The position numbers and the translations under genes were made by a program. Shown here one piece after another: positions 56,332-64,000 of a stretch of DNA of 64,000 nucleotides. Within the stretch, counting starts at the first letter, position 1, and every line of letters starts with the position of its first letter. This stretch comes from Bacteroidetes bacterium HGW-Bacteroidetes-3 (GTDB taxonomy: Bacteria > Bacteroidota > Bacteroidia > Flavobacteriales > Flavobacteriaceae): the NCBI GenBank assembly GCA_002842505.1, contig PHDE01000002.1, forward strand, positions 1 through 64,000, in the 5' to 3' direction. The notes beneath the pieces are model-generated. The model was not told the DNA's origin and searched no databases. It was given only the letters and a program-made list of their open reading frames with translations.

Positions 56332-58965
56332 ATGAGTTTAGCCACAAAATATAGCCCTAAAGAAATAGAAAATAAATGGTATAACTACTGGATGAAGAAC
56401 AATTATTTTCATTCAACACCAAATAATAAAGAACCGTACACCATCGTAATTCCGCCGCCAAACGTAACAGGCGTTTTGCATATGGGACATATGTTGAACA
56501 ATACCATTCAGGATGTGTTGATTAGAAGAGCCAGATTGAAAGGTTTCAACGCCTGTTGGGTTCCGGGAACAGACCACGCTTCCATTGCAACGGAAGCTAA
56601 AGTTGTTGCTAAATTGAAAGAACAAGGAATTCAGAAATCGGACTTAACGCGTGAAGAATTTTTAAAACACGCTTGGGAATGGACAGATGAACACGGCGGC
56701 ATAATTTTGGAACAGCTAAAAAAATTGGGCGCTTCCTGCGATTGGGAACGCACAAAATTCACAATGGACGAAGATTTAAGCGAATCTGTCATTAAGGTTT
56801 TCATCGATTTATATAAAAAAGGGCTTATTTATCGCGGTTACAGGATGGTAAACTGGGATCCTTCCGCAAAAACGACCTTGTCGGACGAAGAAGTTATTTA
56901 TGAAGAAAAAGCCGGCAATCTATATTATTTAAAATACAAAATTGAAGGCAGTAACGATTTTTTAACCATCGCAACCACGCGTCCGGAAACTATTTTTGGA
57001 GATACTGCAATATGTATCAATCCTAATGATCCGCGTTTTGCGCATTTAAAAGGTAAAAAAGCCATTGTTCCCATTGCAAATAGAATAATTCCCATCATTG
57101 AAGATGAGTATGTGGATATTGAATTTGGAACGGGTTGTTTAAAAGTGACACCTGCTCACGATCCAAATGATAAAGTATTGGGTGAAAAACATCAGTTGGA
57201 AGTGGTAGATATTTTTAACGACGACGCTTCCTTAAATTCCTTCGGATTGCATTATGAAGGAAAAGATCGCTTTGTGGTTCGGAAGGAAATTACCAAAGAA
57301 CTCGAAAGTATTGGCAGTTTGGCCAAAATTGAATCTTATATTCATAAAGTGGGAACTTCAGAAAGAACGAAGGAAGTTATTGAACCAAAAATTTCTGCAC
57401 AATGGTTTTTAAAAATGGACACCATTGTGAAACCAGCATTAAAAGCGGTTTTGGAAGATGAGGAAATTCATTTTTTTCCAAAACATTATAACAGCACTTA
57501 TCGTCATTGGTTGGAAAATATCAGGGATTGGAATATCTCGCGCCAGCTTTGGTGGGGACACCGAATTCCGGCTTATTTTTATGGTGATGGCGTAAACGAT
57601 TTTGTAGTGGCTACAACAATGGAAGAAGCGGTGAAATTGGCTTCTGAAATTGTCGGTAAAAAGTTAACTGCAAGTGACATTACACAAGATCCTGACGCGT
57701 TAGATACTTGGTTTTCTTCTTGGTTGTGGCCGATTTCTGTTTTTGATGGAATTAGATATCCAGACAATGAGGAAATTAATTATTATTATCCAACCAACGA
57801 TTTGGTGACCGGACCGGATATTATTTTCTTTTGGGTGGCACGTATGATTTTTGCAGGTTATGAATTCAGAAACGAAAAACCTTTTACCAATGTTTATTTT
57901 ACGGGAATTGTGCGTGATAAACAAGGAAGAAAAATGTCGAAATCCTTAGGAAATTCTCCAGATCCTATTGAATTAATCGAAAAATTTGGTGCAGATGGCG
58001 TTCGTGTTGGAATGTTGTTGTGTTCCGCAGCCGGAAATGACTTGTTGTTTGATGAAGAATTAGTTGCTCAAGGACGAAATTTCTCCAATAAAATTTGGAA
58101 TTCTTTCCGTTTAATTAAAGGATGGGAAGTGTCAGAAACCATAGAACAACCAAAAGCTGCCAAAGTGGCCATTGAATGGTACAATTCGAAATTTCAACAA
58201 GCGCTTGGCGAACTTGAAAAATCGTTTGAACAATATCGCATCAGTGAAGCATTGATGATTACCTATAAACTTATATGGGACGATTTTTCCTCTTGGTTTT
58301 TGGAAATGGTGAAACCCGAATATCAACAGCCAATTGACGCCAAAACATACAATTCGGTGGTTGGTTTCTTGGAAGATAACCTAAAAATATTGCATCCTTT
58401 TATGCCATTTTTATCAGAAGAAATTTGGCAAGACATTACAAAAAGAGCGCCTGAAGAAGCGTTGATTATTGCAGAATATCCAAATTTTACGTCGGTAAAC
58501 GAAGACTTGATAAACGACTTTAAATTTGCTTCAGAAGTAATTTCCGGAATAAGAACCATCAGAAAAGATCGAAATATTGCCTTTAAATATTCTATTGATC
58601 TTTTGGTGATCAACAATGAAAATGCAACTAATTATTTTGATTCGGTGATTGAAAAAATGGGAAATATTGCTTCTTTGACGTATGTTTCAGAAAAGGTGGA
58701 AGGCGCTTTAAGTTACCGCGTAAAATCAAATGAGTATTTTATTCCGATGGAAGCTGAAATCAATGTGGAAGAGGAAAAAGCCAAATTATTGGAAGAATTA
58801 AAGTATACTGAAGGTTTTTTGCAGTCGGTTCAAAAGAAGTTGAGCAATGAACGTTTTGTGAGCAGCGCACCGGAACAAGTTATTGCAAACGAACGCAACA
58901 AAGAAGCTGATGCGTTGGCTAAAATTGAAATGATAAAAGCAAGTTTAAAAAGTCTGAAAGCCTGA
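56332..58965 (+). CDS. valS: Valine--tRNA ligase
   Basis: [33 protein letters not shown]. Confidence 0.97.
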   Translation: MSLATKYSPKEIENKWYNYWMKNNYFHSTPNNKEPYTIVIPPPNVTGVLHMGHMLNNTIQDVLIRRARLKGFNACWVPGTDHASIATEAKVVAKLKEQGIQKSDLTREEFLKHAWEWTDEHGGIILEQLKKLGASCDWERTKFTMDEDLSESVIKVFIDLYKKGLIYRGYRMVNWDPSAKTTLSDEEVIYEEKAGNLYYLKYKIEGSNDFLTIATTRPETIFGDTAICINPNDPRFAHLKGKKAIVPIANRIIPIIEDEYVDIEFGTGCLKVTPAHDPNDKVLGEKHQLEVVDIFNDDASLNSFGLHYEGKDRFVVRKEITKELESIGSLAKIESYIHKVGTSERTKEVIEPKISAQWFLKMDTIVKPALKAVLEDEEIHFFPKHYNSTYRHWLENIRDWNISRQLWWGHRIPAYFYGDGVNDFVVATTMEEAVKLASEIVGKKLTASDITQDPDALDTWFSSWLWPISVFDGIRYPDNEEINYYYPTNDLVTGPDIIFFWVARMIFAGYEFRNEKPFTNVYFTGIVRDKQGRKMSKSLGNSPDPIELIEKFGADGVRVGMLLCSAAGNDLLFDEELVAQGRNFSNKIWNSFRLIKGWEVSETIEQPKAAKVAIEWYNSKFQQALGELEKSFEQYRISEALMITYKLIWDDFSSWFLEMVKPEYQQPIDAKTYNSVVGFLEDNLKILHPFMPFLSEEIWQDITKRAPEEALIIAEYPNFTSVNEDLINDFKFASEVISGIRTIRKDRNIAFKYSIDLLVINNENATNYFDSVIEKMGNIASLTYVSEKVEGALSYRVKSNEYFIPMEAEINVEEEKAKLLEELKYTEGFLQSVQKKLSNERFVSSAPEQVIANERNKEADALAKIEMIKASLKSLKA

Positions 58966-58998
58966 AGTTTGAAGGTTTATGGCTGAAAGAAATAATAA

Positions 58999-59034
58999 AA
59001 AAACTCCCTATAAAATTTGCTATAAGGAGTTTTT
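58999..59034. terminator. Hairpin between convergent valS and clpB (AAACTCC..GGAGTTT)
   Basis: Imperfect long stem with flanking A/T runs. Confidence 0.75.
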
Positions 59035-59039
59035 ATAAT

Positions 59040-61640
59040 TTAAATGGTTTTTTCTTTGTTTCTGAACACAATTTTATCATCAAAAGCATCTAGCAAAATA
59101 TAGCTGTCCGCTGTTATTTTGCCTGCCAAAATTTCCTTGGACAATTCATTCAACACTTCTTTTTGAATCACGCGTTTTACGGGTCTCGCCCCAAATTGAG
59201 GATCATAGCCTTTATTTGCCAAAGCTTCAATAACATCTTCGGAAAAATCGATATGAATGTCTTTTGTCAACAGCATTTTAGCCAGCGCATCCAATTGGAT
59301 TTTAACAATTTGGTGAATTTCTGCCTTATTTAGCGGTGTAAACATAATAATTTCATCAATTCTGTTCAAAAATTCAGGCCTGATGGTTTGTTTTAACAAT
59401 ACTAAAACCTCTGCTTTTGTAGCTTCAACAACCAAATCGCGCTTAGCCATGTCCATATTTTCAAATCGTTCCTGAATTATGGTCGATCCCATATTCGAAG
59501 TCATAATGATAATGGTGTTCTTAAAATCGGCGACTCGTCCTTTATTGTCCGTTAATCTTCCTTCATCCAACACCTGCAACAAAATATTAAAGGTGTCGGG
59601 ATGCGCTTTTTCAATTTCATCCAATAAAATTACGGAGTACGGTTTTCTTCGAACAGCTTCTGTTAATTGCCCGCCTTCTTCATAACCAACATATCCAGGA
59701 GGCGCACCCACCAATCGGCTCACGGCGTGACGTTCCTGGTATTCGCTCATATCAATGCGCGTTAATGAATTTTCGGAATCGAACAAATATTCCGCCAAAG
59801 CTTTCGCCAATTCCGTTTTACCAACACCGGTTGTTCCCAAAAACAGGAATGTTCCCAGCGGTTTTTTAGTATCTTGCAATCCGGCTCTGGAACGTCTAAC
59901 AGCATCAGCAACAGCGCTTATTGCTTCTTCCTGTCCAACAACTCTTTCGTGCAATTCATCTTCTAAATGAAGCAGTTTTTCACGCTCGCTCTGCAACATT
60001 TTTGTCACCGGAATTCCGGTCCATTTTGCCACAATTTCAGCTATATCATCGCGGGTAACTTCTTCCTTTATTAAAGCAGAATCTTGATTTTCAGCCAATT
60101 CCTTTTGAAGCTTTTCTAAGGTATCTTGTTCTTCCTTAATTTTCCCGTAGCGAATTTCGGCAACTTTTCCATAATCGCCTTCACGTTCGGCACGTTCGGC
60201 TTCCAATTTATAATTTTCTATGGCTTCTTTACTTGTTTGTGCTTTATCTACCAAATCTTTTTCACTGACCCATTTCGCATTTATTTCGTTGCGTTTTTCT
60301 TTTAAATTGGCGACTTCTTCTTTCAGGCTCGCTAATTTTTTTTCATCCTTTTCGCGTTTAATGGCTTCAATCTCAATTTCAATCTGCATAATTTTGCGAT
60401 CCAAAACATCCAATTCCTCAGGTTTTGAATTTATTTCCATGCGCAATTTGGCCGCCGCTTCATCCATTAAATCGATGGCTTTATCGGGTAAAAATCGGTT
60501 TGAAATATAGCGTTGCGAAAGTTCCACGGCGGCAATAATGGCATCATCTTTAATCTGCACTTTATGATGATTTTCATATTTTTCTTTGATTCCACGCAAA
60601 ATTGAAATGGCACTTTCTGTATCAGGTTCATTCACAATTACCTTTTGAAACCGGCGTTCCAGCGCTTTGTCTTTTTCAAAATATTTTTGATATTCATCTA
60701 ACGTGGTGGCGCCAATCGCCCTTAATTCGCCTCTTGCCAAAGCAGGTTTTAAAATATTTGCGGCATCCATGGCACCTTGTCCGCCGCCGGCACCAACCAA
60801 GGTATGAATTTCATCAATAAATAAAATTATTTCCCCATTGGAAGAGGTGACTTCTTTAATCACCGATTTTAAACGTTCCTCAAATTCTCCTTTGTACTTT
60901 GCGCCTGCAATTAATGCACCCATATCCAAGGAATAAACTTGTTTGTCTTTTAAATTTTCAGGAATGTCGCCTTTTATAATTCTATGCGCCAAGCCTTCCG
61001 CAATGGCGGTTTTTCCGGTTCCTGGTTCGCCAACAAGCATCGGGTTGTTTTTGGTTCTTCTCGATAAAATTTGCAGAATTCTTCTAATTTCTTCATCGCG
61101 GCCAATAACAGGATCTAATTTTCCGTCTTTGGCCAACTGGTTTAAATTGCGCGCATATTTATTGAGTGAATTATAAGTTTCTTCGGCGCTTTGAGAAGTT
61201 ACTGAACTTCCTTTACGCAATTCTAAAATGGCTGAGGTTAAGTTTTTTTCCGTTACGCTCTGATCTTTCAGAATTTGTGAAGTGGTGTCTTTTGTGTTTA
61301 AAATCGCCAACAATAAATGCTCAATGGCCACATATTCATCTTTCATTTTTTTTGCTTCAATGGCTGCCGTATTTAACATTTTTGAAGCGTTTCCAGAGAG
61401 TGAAATTTCACCGCCAGTTACTTTGGCATAACTATCCAAAGTTTTGTCTATCAAGCTTTTCAACAAATCTATATTTAAACCTATCTTTTTAAAAATAAAA
61501 GGAACCACATTTTCATCCACTTCAAAAATGGCTTTTAAAATGTGTGAATTTTCTATTTGTTGGTGTCCGTAACTTTGCGCAATTTGTTGGGCTTGTTGCA
61601 CGGCTTCCTGCGTTTTTATTGTAAATTTATTAAAGTCCAT
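59040..61640 (-). CDS. clpB: ATP-dependent chaperone ClpB
   Basis: MDFNKFTIKTQEAVQQAQ start at 61640; two AAA+ domains (GEPGTGKTAIAEGLA, GTTGVGKTELAKALA), central coiled coil. Confidence 0.97.
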   Translation of the reverse strand: MDFNKFTIKTQEAVQQAQQIAQSYGHQQIENSHILKAIFEVDENVVPFIFKKIGLNIDLLKSLIDKTLDSYAKVTGGEISLSGNASKMLNTAAIEAKKMKDEYVAIEHLLLAILNTKDTTSQILKDQSVTEKNLTSAILELRKGSSVTSQSAEETYNSLNKYARNLNQLAKDGKLDPVIGRDEEIRRILQILSRRTKNNPMLVGEPGTGKTAIAEGLAHRIIKGDIPENLKDKQVYSLDMGALIAGAKYKGEFEERLKSVIKEVTSSNGEIILFIDEIHTLVGAGGGQGAMDAANILKPALARGELRAIGATTLDEYQKYFEKDKALERRFQKVIVNEPDTESAISILRGIKEKYENHHKVQIKDDAIIAAVELSQRYISNRFLPDKAIDLMDEAAAKLRMEINSKPEELDVLDRKIMQIEIEIEAIKREKDEKKLASLKEEVANLKEKRNEINAKWVSEKDLVDKAQTSKEAIENYKLEAERAEREGDYGKVAEIRYGKIKEEQDTLEKLQKELAENQDSALIKEEVTRDDIAEIVAKWTGIPVTKMLQSEREKLLHLEDELHERVVGQEEAISAVADAVRRSRAGLQDTKKPLGTFLFLGTTGVGKTELAKALAEYLFDSENSLTRIDMSEYQERHAVSRLVGAPPGYVGYEEGGQLTEAVRRKPYSVILLDEIEKAHPDTFNILLQVLDEGRLTDNKGRVADFKNTIIIMTSNMGSTIIQERFENMDMAKRDLVVEATKAEVLVLLKQTIRPEFLNRIDEIIMFTPLNKAEIHQIVKIQLDALAKMLLTKDIHIDFSEDVIEALANKGYDPQFGARPVKRVIQKEVLNELSKEILAGKITADSYILLDAFDDKIVFRNKEKTI

Positions 61641-61750
61641 AACATTTAATTTAATTGTAGTTATATTGTTGGCTGTCAAAGAATATTCCACTTCAATAAA
61701 GCTCTTTAAATAAGCCAATTTGTCGTATAAATTTAATATTGTAACGACAT

Positions 61751-61782
61751 TTTGTCTTTTAAGTAAGTTATCGTTAAATTTG
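61751..61782 (+). promoter_or_regulatory. Candidate promoter: -33 TTTG (61751-61754), 20-bp spacer, -7 TAAATTTG (61775-61782)
   Basis: Match to the Bacteroidota TTTG/TAnnTTTG architecture. Confidence 0.7.
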
Positions 61783-61806
61783 CAGTCTAAAGATAAAACA
61801 ATTAAA

Positions 61807-62202
61807 ATGGGATTATTCGATAATTTTTTTAAAGGTGCCGATAAAGAGGAAAATAGCATAAAAATAAATTGGGTGGCTTTAACTGACAAAGCACAATTGG
61901 AAGAAATATTAAAAATTTCGATGACCAAACCAGTTTTAATTTTTAAACACAGCACAAGATGCGGCATTAGCAGAATGGTGCTTAAAAATTTTGAAAGCGA
62001 TTATGACATTCCGGAAACGGAAATAGATATGTATTTTTTAGATTTGTTGGAATATAGAACCCTGTCCCAAGATATCTCTGAAAAATTTAAGGTGATGCAC
62101 CAATCTCCACAAGTTTTGGTAATAAAAAACGGTAAGGCAATTTATAACGATTCCCATCATTCCATAACGGTTGAAGCCATAAAAGAGGTTATGGTCAAGT
62201 AA
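61807..62202 (+). CDS. ytxJ: Bacillithiol system redox-active protein YtxJ
   Basis: PVLIFKHSTRCGISRMVLKNFESDY, SPQVLVIKNGKAIYNDSHHSI; ATG 61807 (MGLFDNFF). Confidence 0.88.
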   Translation: MGLFDNFFKGADKEENSIKINWVALTDKAQLEEILKISMTKPVLIFKHSTRCGISRMVLKNFESDYDIPETEIDMYFLDLLEYRTLSQDISEKFKVMHQSPQVLVIKNGKAIYNDSHHSITVEAIKEVMVK

Positions 62203-62213
62203 AAAAAGTAATT

Positions 62214-63404
62214 TTATTTAAAATTATTTGAGGTAATAATATATTTAATCTTCTGTTTTAAATCTTCGCCGCTGTCGTAAATCATTTGTTCATTGCTTGG
62301 AAACGGAACATATTTATAATTCAATAAATCCAAATAATTTTGGTCCAAAGCATTTTTATCGCCACGGTAAGTCGCGTAATTGTGCTCAAAATTAAAGCCG
62401 CTTTCTATGGGAAAAGATTTGATTAGCTGATTGTTTTTTAGATCAAAATAAGTCATTTGCCCAATTATTTGAACAGATTTATATTGAGTGTTTTGGTATA
62501 AAGTGCTTTTTATTGTTTTAAAGTTATCGACTTTAATATTATTTCCCAAACTGTCTTTTACGGCATTTCCTTTGCTGTCTTGGAGATATTTCCATCCGTC
62601 TTTTACCTGTTTTTCCTGCACTATTTGTTTTTCTCGGATTTGCTCAGGAGAAATATTAATTTCCCTTAAATTTAATGCTATATCGAAATCATAATTTATT
62701 TGCGGCTGTTTATTGTTGTGATAAACCGTCCAAAGATTGTTTAATTGATAGGTGTCAAAATTCAATAAATCATCTTCTAGCCTTATCGGAATCACCTTAT
62801 CTGTTTGGTTTTGAATAAAAACATACACATAATCCGTTCCTTTATTGTGTGCTTCTTTCAATAAAATCTGCGAATCTTTATATTTCGGATTGATGTTGTT
62901 TAGATAAATTAAATCATCGTAGATATTTCTGAAATCATTTTTATTTTTAGCCGTAACCAGCGATTTTTTTGCGTTTTCATATAAATAGTTGGAAAGTTTG
63001 TCTTTGCTGTTCAAGATTTCATTTGAATAATCATTAAATTGAAATTTGGCATTTCTGCCATTTTTCAGCATTGGCAATGGAAGCAATGGCTTGATGAGTT
63101 CTTGCCTTTTATTTAAGTTTGCGTAAATGGTATAAATACTTTCTAAATTGGCTGGATTTCCATCCTTTTTGAGGAACTTTATTTTTTCAAGGTCTCTGTC
63201 GGTTGCTTTTGCGTAGGCTTCTTCCAACATAAACACATAAGGCTGATTGCTTTTTTTACCCTTGTTGCTTCTCAAGTTTTTAACGGCAGTTTGTATTGCT
63301 TCATCATAATTGCCATAATTAATGGCTTCCTGCGTTTTTTTAACGCCGCTGCAACCAAAAAATGTAATTGATAATATTAATAAAAAGAGTAATTGTTTTT
63401 TCAT
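62214..63404 (-). CDS. Hypothetical lipoprotein
   Basis: MKKQLLFLLILSITFFGCSG lipobox; long soluble domain. Confidence 0.78.
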   Translation of the reverse strand: MKKQLLFLLILSITFFGCSGVKKTQEAINYGNYDEAIQTAVKNLRSNKGKKSNQPYVFMLEEAYAKATDRDLEKIKFLKKDGNPANLESIYTIYANLNKRQELIKPLLPLPMLKNGRNAKFQFNDYSNEILNSKDKLSNYLYENAKKSLVTAKNKNDFRNIYDDLIYLNNINPKYKDSQILLKEAHNKGTDYVYVFIQNQTDKVIPIRLEDDLLNFDTYQLNNLWTVYHNNKQPQINYDFDIALNLREINISPEQIREKQIVQEKQVKDGWKYLQDSKGNAVKDSLGNNIKVDNFKTIKSTLYQNTQYKSVQIIGQMTYFDLKNNQLIKSFPIESGFNFEHNYATYRGDKNALDQNYLDLLNYKYVPFPSNEQMIYDSGEDLKQKIKYIITSNNFK

Positions 63405-63556
63405 ATTGATTTAATACCAAATTGATTTATAATTTAGTCCAAAAACAGCCCTGATATAATGCCGATATAGTGTGAAAATAGTGCAATTTATTGGACTATA
63501 TTGAACACATAATCGGTATAAGTTTTACAGGGTCAAGAATTTGTTGTCAAAAATAA

Positions 63557-63597
63557 CCAAAAAAGCCCAAAAATATATTTTTTTGGGCTTTTTTTGA
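63557..63597. terminator. Hairpin AAAAAGCCCAAAAA..TTTTTGGGCTTTTTT between the two minus-strand genes
   Basis: Stem-loop with flanking A and T runs. Confidence 0.85.
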
Positions 63598-63620
63598 CAA
63601 TCAATTTATGCTGTTCTTTC

Positions 63621-64000
63621 TTATTTTTTTAATTTAATTGCCGGCATTATTTTGCCGGTACATTTTCCAAAACCAATTCGGACCGTATCATTTTTGCAAT
63701 AGCCTCTAATAATAACATTATCTCCATCGTTAAAAAATGTTCGTGTTGTTCCGTCTTTTAAAGTGATGGGTTCTTTTCCTCCCCAAGTTAGTTCCAACAT
63801 AGAACCATAACTATTTTTTGTTGGACCCGAAATGGTGCCGCTTCCCATTAAATCTCCTGCTCTCACATTGCATCCGTTGCTGGTGTGATGCGCCAATTGT
63901 TGCGCCATTGTCCAGTATAAATAGTTGAAATTTGTTTCGGTCAATAAATTTAAATCTCCATTTTCGGTTTCAACAGCTGCCTGAAGTTTTATGTCGTAAC
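63621..64000 (-). CDS. Fumarylacetoacetase (C-terminal part; gene continues beyond window)
   Basis: LTETNFNYLYWTMAQQLAHHTSNGCNVRAGDLMGSGTISGPTKNSYGSMLELTWGG; frame open to the window edge (YDIKLQAAVETENGDLNLL). Confidence 0.9.
   Translation of the reverse strand, partial: YDIKLQAAVETENGDLNLLTETNFNYLYWTMAQQLAHHTSNGCNVRAGDLMGSGTISGPTKNSYGSMLELTWGGKEPITLKDGTTRTFFNDGDNVIIRGYCKNDTVRIGFGKCTGKIMPAIKLKK

Noticed and set aside
59040-61967. 975-aa clpB ORF
   Set aside because: The extra N-terminal ~109 aa overlaps the divergent ytxJ promoter/gene; the canonical MDFNKFTIKTQEAVQ start is at 61640.
61720-62202. 160-aa ytxJ ORF start
   Set aside because: Promoter boxes lie within the extension; MGLFDNFF at 61807 is the plausible start.

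Overview
64 kb of AT-rich chromosomal sequence from a Bacteroidota bacterium, most likely Flavobacteriia. The evidence is gene content (nusB-DUF1573-yajC-ybbR-coaE cluster, YtxJ, extended NusB), TAnnTTTG-type promoters and A-rich start contexts. Most of the window is housekeeping genes: prfC, idi, queD, add, oxyR/dps, holA, rdgB, rlmH, nadC, kdsB, hisS, folE, murB, valS, clpB. It also holds an exopolysaccharide gene block (~6.6-14.9 kb), a hybrid histidine kinase with 11 tandem 21-aa coiled-coil repeats, and a ParE/RelE-like toxin-antitoxin pair. No rRNA, tRNA, CRISPR array, prophage or transposase was recognised. The most unusual signal is non-coding. (1) Seven copies of a ~97-146 bp element each begin with ATGAAACGAGC and end in CAG directly against the ATGAAA start codon of a downstream gene; their interchangeable hairpin cores sit between conserved flanks. 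(2) Four copies of a GTAG-headed, perfectly palindromic REP-like element (GGACARGTCGCGACYTGTCC) show compensatory arm changes. (3) Four copies of a ~120-290 bp interspersed repeat are present. (4) Degenerate ATATAAC-type arrays recur, some as perfect inverted repeats. All identifications come from reading the sequence; no database search was run.
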